From positions 48,926 through 112,925 of the forward strand of contig NZ_WTFT01000028.1 of assembly GCF_009861505.1 (NCBI RefSeq): a stretch of DNA of 64,000 bases, read 5' to 3'. The notes beneath the pieces are model-generated. The model ran no database searches and was not told the origin of the DNA. It saw only the letters and a list, made by a program, of their open reading frames with translations. Below are positions 35,800 through 43,681 of this stretch, piece after piece. Source of the DNA: Pseudomonas izuensis (GTDB taxonomy: Bacteria > Pseudomonadota > Gammaproteobacteria > Pseudomonadales > Pseudomonadaceae). The translations under genes were made by a program, and so were the position numbers. Every line of letters starts with the position of its first letter. Position 1 is the first letter of the stretch.

Positions 35800-38700
35800 C
35801 TACACATTAGGGTGCACCACGCGAACATAGTTTTCGGCAGGTCGATTGATAAACACGATGTTGAGATCGCTATTGTTCCAGCCTTTGGCAGCATTCCAAT
35901 TGGCAGAAAGATGGATGTAACGGCGAAAGAGCAATTCCTCTTCGTCAAAGCTCAAGCCGGCGTGGCGGGTGTCACCCAGCGCATAAGCCAACAGTTTTTC
36001 GGCAATCGGTTTCAGTTCCAGCGGCAGTGCGTACTTTTGATCCTTTTCCTCAATAACCTTGAACGGGACGTCGTGCCTAGCGCCCAACTCACGCATGATG
36101 CGCAGGTAAATCAAGGCCAGATCGTTGTGCACAGTTCGCTCGCTGTGGACCGCCGAGTAGACATTTTTCCACTTGGCTCTATCGCCTTTGACGTTGCGAG
36201 TAGACTCTACCGCCCAGGTTTTCACCTCCAGTGTCAGCCCATACAAATTGAGCTGTTCTTGAAGGTGACCCAGTTCTTGCTGGGTCTCGTGATAGGCAAA
36301 TGATGATCTGGAGGGCACGTAAAGATCTAAGTCGCGGCTACAGCGCGGCTTGCTAAGCAGGACGCGTTCAATGAAGTTCGGGATGTACCCACCACCCAGG
36401 TCAGAGTGGACACCGGGCATCACGATATCGGCAGTGTCGGCGCTGTTGAGCGAGAAGTTGTGACGGCGTTCGTCTCGTGCCACCAAATGCACGACTTTTT
36501 TTGCGATATTGGGTGCCAGATACAAGTTGAGACCAGGGTTGTTGGCATCGTGGACGCTAAAGTCACCGTCAGCAATGCTGCCTATGGCGGCAGCGGTGTC
36601 GAAGATACCGATAAAGTTGATGGATACATCGGTGCGGGCGCGCCAGGCAAAACTCTCGATGAATAGGGATGAGTCGGCTGGCAACAGCTTTGCCAATGGA
36701 CTTAGTTTTCCTTTCATTACTTCATTGGCAAAGTGCCGTGCGGCAGCGGCACCGCGACTGAAGCCGAAGATATCAAACTCGATAGACTCAACTTTTCGGT
36801 TGGGATTTGCCCGTTCGAATAGTCGGATTTCACGAAGGATTTGTGCTGGACTTTGCGTAACTCTTGCCAATACCCCATGGGCGCCTACGCCGGTTGCCTG
36901 TGAAAAACGTGAATCCTCTTCACCATTGTTGGTGCCGATACCTTCCAGATAAACGGGGATGTACCCGATGTTTTCGTTATCAGCCAATAGCCGCTCCCTG
37001 TCATCGGTGTACAGGTCATACAGCTTCGCCACATTAGTCGTGTCATTCCCATAGCTGTCGTCCGGCGTATTCCCTTGACCGTCATACCCATGCGCCTGGC
37101 AAAACTGCCGAATATCCTCCGCCTCCTCCAGCAGATTCACATCTCGCGCATAACACCCAGCCACCTTCTCACTGTTGGACCGGTTGTTCCCGGTGCCATC
37201 AAAAAACACCCCGATTCGCAACGTAATTCCTTCTTCTTCGACCTCTTCTTCCTCTTCCTCCAGTTCAGCCGACTCTTCCTCTTCCTCCGACGCAGGCGCA
37301 ACGGATACCAACACGCCCGCGGCTGCCCCTTGCAGTAATGTATGCGCAATCGTACCCGGCACCGGAGCACCACCGAGATCAATCTTGGTACTGCTGAAAA
37401 TACCCTCGGCGCTGAGCACGATGTGCTGACCGCCGACCTTGATACAAAGGCTCTCACCCCCATCGATCACTAGGTGTGTACCTGCCTTGATGTGCACGTG
37501 CTCACCGGCTTCGACGACCGACGTTCCATCGACTCTCGCGTGCCGGTCGCCAGCGACATGCAGGTAGTCGTTGGCGTTGACCTCGACCTTGCGATCCGAC
37601 ATGACCGTGCGATGCTCTTCAGCCTCCAGCAGCGTAATACTGTTGCCCTTGATGGTGACTCGACGCTCGTTGCCCACCTCCAGCCGGCTGTCGTGTCCAA
37701 TCTTCTGTTCCATATCCCGCTGCGCCCGCAGGTGGATCAACTCCTGTCCGGCGCGGTCTTCGAGGGAGAGTTCGTTGTAGCCGCCGGTGTGCGGTGAGCT
37801 GTGGCTGCGCAGTACGGTTTTGGTTTTATTGGCGGGCAAGGGGTAGGGCACCGGCGTGCGCTTGTTCGGCAGGCAACCGGTGATCAATGGATAGTCCGGA
37901 TTGCCTTCCAGGTAGGTGACGACCACTTCCATGCCGATGCGCGGAATGGTCACCGCGCCGAAATCCTGGCCCGCCCAGCCGGTGGAAACCCGAAGCCAGC
38001 AACTGCTGTGTTCGTTGTTGAGTTCGGCGCGGTCCCAGTGGAACTCGACTTTGACGCGGCCGTACTCATCGCAGTAGATCTCATCGCCGGCGGGCCCAGT
38101 GACACGCGCGGTCTGGCAAACCAGCGGTGTTCGTTGCCTATGCAGCGGTGGTCGATAAAACACGTCCCAGGGGATGGCGCTGAAGCTGTTGCGGTAACCC
38201 TGGGTAAATCCGTCCTCAGGTTCGGTGGCACCGGTGAATGCCTCTTCCAAGGCCTGAGGCTGTTTACCCGTGTGGGTCACGCTGATCAGCAGCCATAGAT
38301 CGTTCCAGGTTTTTCGTGGGTGTTGCGTCAGACCAAAAAGATGGCCGCTGCGCAGGTTCGGTTGGTCGCTTTTGCCTTCGGCCAATTGGTAGTCGGCGCG
38401 GTGCCGTTCCAATGCCTGCCGGGCGAGCTGTTTACCGTGTTTTTCGCTCTCGCTGAACAACGGATAACGATAGTCCTCAAGCGCAGGATTGAGTGCGCTG
38501 GTATAGCGACTTTCCAGCAAATGGCTCGGGCATTTCAGGTCGTATTCACGGTGTGTGGTACTGCTGGTACGCGTGTTGAAACGCAGGGAGAAATGACTGA
38601 CGACCGGATGCTCCGCCACCATGCCGGAGTCATCCAGAAACGGGGTTTCGCTCAATTGGGGGAAATAAGATTGGTCGTCGGTAAACACCAGCAGATGACC

Positions 38701-39222
38701 TTCGCGGGAATGCTGGTGATGCCACGCGATGCCGTCCTCGGCGCACAGGCGCTGGACGAACTCGAAATCACTTTCCCCGTACTGGGTGCAATAGTCGCGT
38801 TTGGCACTGGTTCGCACGTGAAAGCGATAGGTGTCGGCCTGAATGCCATGCCGCTTTAGCACCTGAGCGATGATTTGCGGCACCGTCAGGTCCTGAAAAA
38901 TCCGCTGATCGCGGCTGAACTGCAAGTAGTGGAGGGCGGGCACCAGATGCACGCGATAGCGGCTCAGGCGCTGGCCGACTTCATAGGCGCCCACCCCTTC
39001 GATATGGCCATGCAACCCTTCGCCATGAAGTCCGAACCGCAGAAAGGCTGGTTGGCCAAGCAGGCCTTCCAGATCGATATCGCGGTACTCGCTGACCAGC
39101 TCGACGACAATCGAGTACAACGAACTGATGGTCTCAGTGCCTTCAAAGGCCAGCACTTTGAAATCGTTGTGAACGGAAGGGATTTCGAGCGTGAAATGGG
39201 CTGCATTGGCCGGAGCGAACAT
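35800..39222 (-). CDS. VgrG (TssI) spike fused to a Tle1-like DUF2235 phospholipase domain
   Basis: A 1140-residue 'evolved VgrG'. Residues 1 to about 520 are the VgrG core with gp27-like and gp5-like parts (QYGESDFEFVQRLCAEDGIAW, YCDEYGRVKVEFHWDR, and SSCWLRVSTGWAGQDFGAVT then IPRIGMEVVV). About 520-640 is the DUF2345 beta-helix. A glutamate-rich linker spans about 640-667. From about 668 (LRIGVFFDGTGNNR) comes a DUF2235 alpha/beta hydrolase with GFSRGA holding nucleophile Ser822, candidate Asp875 in IFDTAAA and candidate His939 in PGVHSDLGGG. It should be delivered by a type VI system and hydrolyse membrane phospholipids in rivals. No PAAR or structural tss genes are adjacent, so it is an orphan vgrG island. 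Confidence 0.93.
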   Translation of the reverse strand: MFAPANAAHFTLEIPSVHNDFKVLAFEGTETISSLYSIVVELVSEYRDIDLEGLLGQPAFLRFGLHGEGLHGHIEGVGAYEVGQRLSRYRVHLVPALHYLQFSRDQRIFQDLTVPQIIAQVLKRHGIQADTYRFHVRTSAKRDYCTQYGESDFEFVQRLCAEDGIAWHHQHSREGHLLVFTDDQSYFPQLSETPFLDDSGMVAEHPVVSHFSLRFNTRTSSTTHREYDLKCPSHLLESRYTSALNPALEDYRYPLFSESEKHGKQLARQALERHRADYQLAEGKSDQPNLRSGHLFGLTQHPRKTWNDLWLLISVTHTGKQPQALEEAFTGATEPEDGFTQGYRNSFSAIPWDVFYRPPLHRQRTPLVCQTARVTGPAGDEIYCDEYGRVKVEFHWDRAELNNEHSSCWLRVSTGWAGQDFGAVTIPRIGMEVVVTYLEGNPDYPLITGCLPNKRTPVPYPLPANKTKTVLRSHSSPHTGGYNELSLEDRAGQELIHLRAQRDMEQKIGHDSRLEVGNERRVTIKGNSITLLEAEEHRTVMSDRKVEVNANDYLHVAGDRHARVDGTSVVEAGEHVHIKAGTHLVIDGGESLCIKVGGQHIVLSAEGIFSSTKIDLGGAPVPGTIAHTLLQGAAAGVLVSVAPASEEEEESAELEEEEEEVEEEGITLRIGVFFDGTGNNRSNSEKVAGCYARDVNLLEEAEDIRQFCQAHGYDGQGNTPDDSYGNDTTNVAKLYDLYTDDRERLLADNENIGYIPVYLEGIGTNNGEEDSRFSQATGVGAHGVLARVTQSPAQILREIRLFERANPNRKVESIEFDIFGFSRGAAAARHFANEVMKGKLSPLAKLLPADSSLFIESFAWRARTDVSINFIGIFDTAAAIGSIADGDFSVHDANNPGLNLYLAPNIAKKVVHLVARDERRHNFSLNSADTADIVMPGVHSDLGGGYIPNFIERVLLSKPRCSRDLDLYVPSRSSFAYHETQQELGHLQEQLNLYGLTLEVKTWAVESTRNVKGDRAKWKNVYSAVHSERTVHNDLALIYLRIMRELGARHDVPFKVIEEKDQKYALPLELKPIAEKLLAYALGDTRHAGLSFDEEELLFRRYIHLSANWNAAKGWNNSDLNIVFINRPAENYVRVVHPNV

Positions 39223-39515
39223 ACGCTTATCCTTTTGCTTTTCCGTGGCTCGTCCTTGAGCCGAATGAGAAAACGAAACGTGAGGCGCTTGCTGAGTCGG
39301 GATTGAAGCTGTGTTAAATGCTGAAACACGCTAACAAGGCATTGGAAGGGTTGATGTAGGAAAGCTCGCCTGCTTTGGTCGGAAACGTCCCTCTAATTCG
39401 GAATGTTGCGTCGGTAATGAGCAACGGCACGCTTGTCATATTTTTGCTTGGATTTTTCCTACAGTTGCGGCGTGTTTCATTGTGATTTGTAGCCTAGCAA
39501 TGTGATTCTTATCCG
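39223..39515. other. Non-coding gap upstream of the VgrG fusion gene
   Basis: About 290 bases with no convincing coding frame. AAGGATAAG just before 39222 is the vgrG ribosome-binding site. The rest presumably holds its promoter, but no clear hexamer pair was found. Base composition is more AT-rich than the flanking core genome. Confidence 0.5.
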
Positions 39516-39553
39516 AAGAAAAAGCCCGATTGTTAGTGCTACCAATCGGGCTT
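39516..39553 (-). terminator. Rho-independent terminator of the DUF6124 gene
   Basis: AGCCCGATTG and CAATCGGGCT form a 10-bp stem (39522-39552), followed in the minus direction by TTTTTCTTC. It lies just past the stop of the DUF6124 gene. Confidence 0.9.
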
Positions 39554-39570
39554 GTTTACTGCTTGGCGAG

Positions 39571-39966
39571 TTAGCAGGTTCGGCTTTGTTGTTTGGTGAG
39601 AATCGCCGCCATTTCCGGTTCATCCAGATGATCCAGCGCTCGTTCCACCAGTAACTGCACCCCGTCGGCCATGCGGCTGAGCGCCAGGGCTATAGAGCGG
39701 CGTGAACCGTCCACATCGTCGGCGAGGTCGGCAGCGATGGCGCTGATGGACAGCAGATCTTCCGAGGCATTGGCCAGAAGTGCTTCAGTGTTGATGTCCG
39801 GACAGACACTGAAGAGTTGGCCGTTACGTTTCGGTGGTTTCTTTTCGGTTGGAGGGAAGTGATGGTCGAGTGCGCGTTCGGCGGCTTCGTGGAGCTTCTT
39901 TGAATCAATGCTTTCGTACGGCGATGTCGGATCGTTTTCCGGCGGGTTGGGCGTTACTTTGAACAT
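39571..39966 (-). CDS. DUF6124 family protein
   Basis: A 131-residue, mostly helical, soluble protein. It starts MFKVTPNPPENDPTSPYESI, continues with DSKKLHEAAERALDHHF and has a C-terminal segment rich in Leu/Ala helices (SEDLLSISAIAADLADDVDG). This is the DUF6124 pattern seen as many small paralogues in Pseudomonas; no activity is known. ATG 39966 is preferred over the in-frame TTG at 39975 because GGGAG lies nine bases before it. Its leader carries a C4-like antisense RNA with loops complementary to this ribosome-binding site, so translation is probably repressed in cis or trans. It also has its own terminator. Confidence 0.8.
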   Translation of the reverse strand: MFKVTPNPPENDPTSPYESIDSKKLHEAAERALDHHFPPTEKKPPKRNGQLFSVCPDINTEALLANASEDLLSISAIAADLADDVDGSRRSIALALSRMADGVQLLVERALDHLDEPEMAAILTKQQSRTC

Positions 39967-39973
39967 GATTTTC

Positions 39974-40016
39974 AACTCCCTAAATTGAGCCGCTTACTCT
40001 TCGCTACTAAACGAAG
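39974..40016 (-). promoter_or_regulatory. Antisense target sites in the DUF6124 leader
   Basis: On the minus strand the Shine-Dalgarno segment GGGAGTT (39980-39974) and a small hairpin CTTCG-TTTAGTAG-CGAAG (40016-39999) precede the ATG. The hairpin loop contains TTAGTAG (40010-40004). Both 7-base segments are exact complements of single-stranded loops in the RNA element just upstream (AACTCCC and CTACTAA). Confidence 0.7.
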
Positions 40017-40019
40017 GGT

Positions 40020-40096
40020 GGTGGCTGTACGCAGGTTAGTAGACCGGGGGAGTTAGCAAAACCGGCGCACCCGAAGGCGCCCTACGCACAGCCACC
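40020..40096 (-). ncRNA. C4-like antisense RNA in the leader of the DUF6124 gene
   Basis: A 77-base element whose ends pair: GGTGGCTGT at 40020-40028 with ACAGCCACC at 40088-40096, extended by CGCAGG/CCTACG. On the plus strand the stem has two A-C mismatches (29/87 and 32/84); on the minus strand both become G-U pairs, so the RNA is read from the minus strand. Inside are GCGCC-TTCG-GGTGC (a tetraloop hairpin) and two unpaired segments, AACTCCC and CTACTAA. These are perfect complements of the downstream gene's ribosome-binding site and of a hairpin loop before it. This is the logic of phage P1/P4 C4 antisense RNA. Membership of that family is from memory of its shape and needs a covariance search. 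Confidence 0.7.
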
Positions 40097-40520
40097 ATGA
40101 GTGCAGGTATAGGAATACCTGACTAAAGGGAGCGCCATGCACCTTACTAACAACCCGTGGGCTACTAAACCCGATCACCGACAATCAGTGATGCGAATCA
40201 AGTTACCGAGCGGTTCCAAGGCGCACAAGCCGGCGGATTCTGGCGCAACCGTAGGCAACGGCGCAAGGAATTGTAGCTTTCAGGAAATGACTTTGAGCGC
40301 GGTTAAACAACGCGGTCGAATTGTGTTTAATTAACGAGAGAGGGGTCTACGCTGTCTGAAAGCCTCGAAAAATTAGCTTTACATACAACGTCTTTCTAGG
40401 GTTACGCAATCGTTAACAGTGCAGTTAGCGTGGGGGTTAAAACATTTTTCGCCAAAACGCTTCAAGCGAATTTCTAGCGCTCAGGACTGATCTGTGGCTG
40501 CGGTATGGACGTCTATGGGT
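40097..40520. other. Non-coding region upstream of the C4-like element
   Basis: It contains a perfect 7-bp hairpin CAGGTAT-AGGA-ATACCTG (40104-40121) and a small GGGCTACTAAACCC element (40159-40172), which on the minus strand presents the same TTTAGTAG loop as the antisense target. A 65-codon plus-strand frame (40137-40334) has a good ribosome-binding site but no recognisable family and overlaps these structures. From 40335 to 40520 I see only AT-rich sequence without features. Confidence 0.45.
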
Positions 40521-40546
40521 AAAGGGGCAGTTTCCCTGCCCCTTTG
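40521..40546. terminator. Bidirectional terminator-like hairpin
   Basis: AAAGGGGCAG and CTGCCCCTTT form a near-perfect 10-bp stem around TTTCC. It lies 22 bases beyond the stop of the metallophosphoesterase-NTPase gene and probably ends its transcript, although the following T-run is short. Confidence 0.7.
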
Positions 40547-40567
40547 TTCATGACGCCTTTTTTTGGG

Positions 40568-43500
40568 CTAGGCGATGTCTAGTTCTTCGAGGTTAGATGC
40601 TCGTTTTTCATCTATATGCTGTAGGAATTTTCCTTTCATTACTGATCGCTCACTATTCGATGATCCACGGAGGACATTGAATGCATCGCCTATACAGTCC
40701 CTTATCGCGTCTAGAGTGTTAGTTGGAGCTTCAAAGTAGTACAGCGTTAATAGCCTTATAAATATCGCTTGCGTGATAATGTTGTTTGCACCAGCTTCTT
40801 TGAGTAGCTTGCGTATTGCTAGTATGCTGCGTTTGTTTAAGTTCTCTATAGTCAACATTGTGGCTAGAAAACTAATGCATTGGCTCGAGTTATTTGCTTC
40901 AGCCAGAACGAAGTTTTCAAGTTTTGGTGTGGCTAACGACTCTGCCATTAATGATGCAACAAGTTGTGGGATCATCAGTTTTGCAAAGCTCTTAAATTGA
41001 GTTGGTGTAAGCGACCCAAATTGAGTAGGAAGTTCACCCTGAAAGTCGTCTGGATCCGTTTCATTAAGATAATTTGTTGTTGATACAATAATTTTTGACC
41101 ATAGTATAAGTACGTCATTGAGGCAAGATTTTTTTAGTTCGACGTCATCGATTAGTTCGCTGTTTCTCAATATGTTTGAGTAAGTTTTTAACGAGCCAAT
41201 AAAGTGCATTTGAGTTGAAAGTGGAGCCGCCGGATGCCTTTGTCTTGCATGGTCGTGATCAATAGAAGCTTTTGATGGCATCTCTGCATCTTCAATAAAT
41301 TTTGCTCTGTGATTGTCATCAACCGGTGTATTTAAAAAATCATCCTCTATTTTTATGAGCGTTTCTTCCTGGTTAAAAATGCCCTGCTCTTTGCCGTGGG
41401 CCTCAAATAGTGTTATGTCAATTTCGAATTCGGATGATATTAACAGCTGTTCACAGCACTCTTTTGCCTTAATAAGAATGTCCTTTCGAGCTCGGTGCAA
41501 CCCTGTTAGTAGGTCAAGCTCGATTGTGTATTTTGCAATGGAAGCCGGTGTGAGAACTTTCGCTAATTTTTCTGTGTTTTCTGCGAGTTTGTTTGCTAAA
41601 AAGAAAGCTCTGAAGCAATCAAATTTAAACATGATTTTTTGATTGCTCTCATACAATAACCCTTTTCTTAGCAGCTCCTCGGTGAATCCTCTTGATGGGT
41701 CCGCGAGGCCTCGTTTTTTGAAATACGAAGAGACAAATATTTCAAATTCATTTGAATCTATCCGCTCGACACTTTCCTCATCCATGGTTGTAGAAAGCTC
41801 AGAGAGAAAATGTGATTGAATATTCGAATCATAATTTGAGCGTGATTTTGACTCTGTGAATTTTTCCAATAAGCCGAAAATTAGAGCCTCTATGGCTGAG
41901 GCTTGGTTTATAAGCTTTGCTGAAGGCTGTTGCTCTATGACCCAAAGCAGTATGGAAACTAAAAAAGGTGTTTGTGGTACATTTAGCTTTGATAGCAGTT
42001 TTTTTATAAGTGTAAATTTCTCATCTGCGTTTTGATCATGTTCGCCAAACCATTTTCGGACTAGTTCTTTTGTTTGTTTTCTCTTAAATGAGTGTATATA
42101 TATAGGAGTTGGATTTTTGCTAAGAGAGGGAAGTTTTTCAAGGCTTAGATTGTCTTGTACTTCTTCATTGGTTGCTAATATGTAGCGTGGTTCAGAATAT
42201 TTCTCTCTAAATTCCTCGATTAGTTTTCGATGTGCTGCATTGTGGATGTTGAAGCTATCAAAAATGACAAGTGCTTCGCCGTTTTCTAATAAGCTAATGA
42301 GGTCTTTTTTGGTGATTTCATTTCCTATAAATTCAATTGCTTGGGTAATTATGGCTGCGATAGTTAGCTTGTGTAGTACTGATATGTCAATTAAAAGACC
42401 TACCCTAGCATTGCCGTGGAACTCCATGAACTGGTTAACGGCAATATGATTGAGCAATGTCGATTTACCGGACTCTCTTTTCCCAATAAATAAAATATCT
42501 ATTTTTTCTTGGGATAAACTGTGCAGGCTCACAAACTCATCATTGTCTTTCGTATCTAAGTTCTCGCTGGCGGCTAGATTTTTTTCGCTTTTTTTTGCAA
42601 GTGGCGGTTCAACAAAAATTGAAGATAAGCGTTTAGGTGCAACTTCGGAGGCCGAAAAAGACAGAAGTTTTGAGTTGGCCTTCTCTAACGCTGCATTTAT
42701 CGCGGTGCTGGAAATAGCAGTCTTTGATGTGCCATTTCTTTGCGATATATTTATTTCGTAAACACCGTTTTCGGCGAATCTTGGAGAAATATCAAACACA
42801 TTTCTTTCATTGTAGTATTCGCGCGCTTCTAATCGCCATGTATTGGTTTCGTGGCAAATGTCGATTATGGAGTAACCATTAAAGTGCTCTCTGCTCTCGT
42901 AAATACAACCAGTATTGCTAATTAAGAGGTTTCCTAGCGTCGATGTTGTATGGCCTGCGTTATTGTTATGGTTGTGTCCGCATAATAGAGCATCGAAGTT
43001 GCTCGCTATCACTCGTTGGATTTTATTTTTTTCATCGGGTGCAAGCCAGTCTAAAGTATGGTGCATCATGGCGATTTTTATATCGCAGTCATGTATTTCT
43101 TCTAGTGATAGTTCAACCTGTCGTTCGCCAACATATAGATTGTTTCTATCTTTGCTGCCTCCACCAGTGGTTCGCCATGTACTATTTAGTGAAGCTATAC
43201 CTACTTGCACAGAACCTATGTTTAACTTTTTTGTGGTGAATAGTATGTTGTCTTTATATGTTGATGAATCTAGTTTTTTTGAGAGTTCAATATATCCATC
43301 TAAATGCCCCCAGATCGCCGTATAGCCCTTGTTGACTAGGCTTTCTATTAATTTGTTTGCGTCTTCAGAGCTTTTTATGCTTGAAAATATAGGCTCGTAT
43401 ATTTCTTCTCTCGATTTAAGGTTTATGTCGTGATTTCCAGGGCAGCATAAAAATTCGGCTGCTGAGTTTGTTGAGTTTATTATTTTTTTTATGACGGTTT

Positions 43501-43681
43501 CTTGGGCTGAAATTGCTGCTTTGGAGGTGTCACCTCTATTGGCAATATCTCCGGTACATAATATTGCATCGATCTTTATTTTGTTATTTGCCGCTGTTAT
43601 GTCTTTGCATAATGCATCAATTGTGCGGGCGTGGTCGGCACTATTAGTTATATGTAAGTCGGAAATATGTATAATTCGCAT
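40568..43681 (-). CDS. Metallophosphoesterase-P-loop NTPase (STAND-like) fusion, candidate defence protein
   Basis: A 1037-residue protein. Residues 1 to about 300 are a calcineurin-like phosphoesterase with a full metal set: SDLH (Asp8, His10), TGDIANRG (Asp45), PGNHD (Asn83, His84), MMHH (His207/208) and GHNHN (His236, His238). After a linker comes a P-loop ATPase: GKRESGKST at residues 400-408 and Walker B-like ALVIFDSF with Asp475. It continues into helical winged-helix/NTPase-associated sequence to about 740, then a long alpha-helical C-terminus, plausibly a sensor. AAGGAATCG precedes the ATG. The gene is far more AT-rich than its neighbours, indicating horizontal acquisition. Enzyme effector plus NTPase plus sensor in one chain is the STAND conflict-protein plan. 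No partner gene is evident. Substrate unknown. Confidence 0.85.
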   Translation of the reverse strand: MRIIHISDLHITNSADHARTIDALCKDITAANNKIKIDAILCTGDIANRGDTSKAAISAQETVIKKIINSTNSAAEFLCCPGNHDINLKSREEIYEPIFSSIKSSEDANKLIESLVNKGYTAIWGHLDGYIELSKKLDSSTYKDNILFTTKKLNIGSVQVGIASLNSTWRTTGGGSKDRNNLYVGERQVELSLEEIHDCDIKIAMMHHTLDWLAPDEKNKIQRVIASNFDALLCGHNHNNNAGHTTSTLGNLLISNTGCIYESREHFNGYSIIDICHETNTWRLEAREYYNERNVFDISPRFAENGVYEINISQRNGTSKTAISSTAINAALEKANSKLLSFSASEVAPKRLSSIFVEPPLAKKSEKNLAASENLDTKDNDEFVSLHSLSQEKIDILFIGKRESGKSTLLNHIAVNQFMEFHGNARVGLLIDISVLHKLTIAAIITQAIEFIGNEITKKDLISLLENGEALVIFDSFNIHNAAHRKLIEEFREKYSEPRYILATNEEVQDNLSLEKLPSLSKNPTPIYIHSFKRKQTKELVRKWFGEHDQNADEKFTLIKKLLSKLNVPQTPFLVSILLWVIEQQPSAKLINQASAIEALIFGLLEKFTESKSRSNYDSNIQSHFLSELSTTMDEESVERIDSNEFEIFVSSYFKKRGLADPSRGFTEELLRKGLLYESNQKIMFKFDCFRAFFLANKLAENTEKLAKVLTPASIAKYTIELDLLTGLHRARKDILIKAKECCEQLLISSEFEIDITLFEAHGKEQGIFNQEETLIKIEDDFLNTPVDDNHRAKFIEDAEMPSKASIDHDHARQRHPAAPLSTQMHFIGSLKTYSNILRNSELIDDVELKKSCLNDVLILWSKIIVSTTNYLNETDPDDFQGELPTQFGSLTPTQFKSFAKLMIPQLVASLMAESLATPKLENFVLAEANNSSQCISFLATMLTIENLNKRSILAIRKLLKEAGANNIITQAIFIRLLTLYYFEAPTNTLDAIRDCIGDAFNVLRGSSNSERSVMKGKFLQHIDEKRASNLEELDIA

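Noticed and set aside
40097..40126. Nine-codon plus-strand frame MSAGIGIPD next to the C4-like element
   Set aside because: Such short peptides next to C4-like RNAs are probably by-products of conserved RNA structure; there is no independent evidence of translation.
40137..40334. 65-codon plus-strand frame with AAAGGGAG before its ATG
   Set aside because: The ribosome-binding site looks good, but the peptide has no recognisable family, and the region carries RNA structures linked to the C4-like element on the other strand. Ribosome profiling could revive it.
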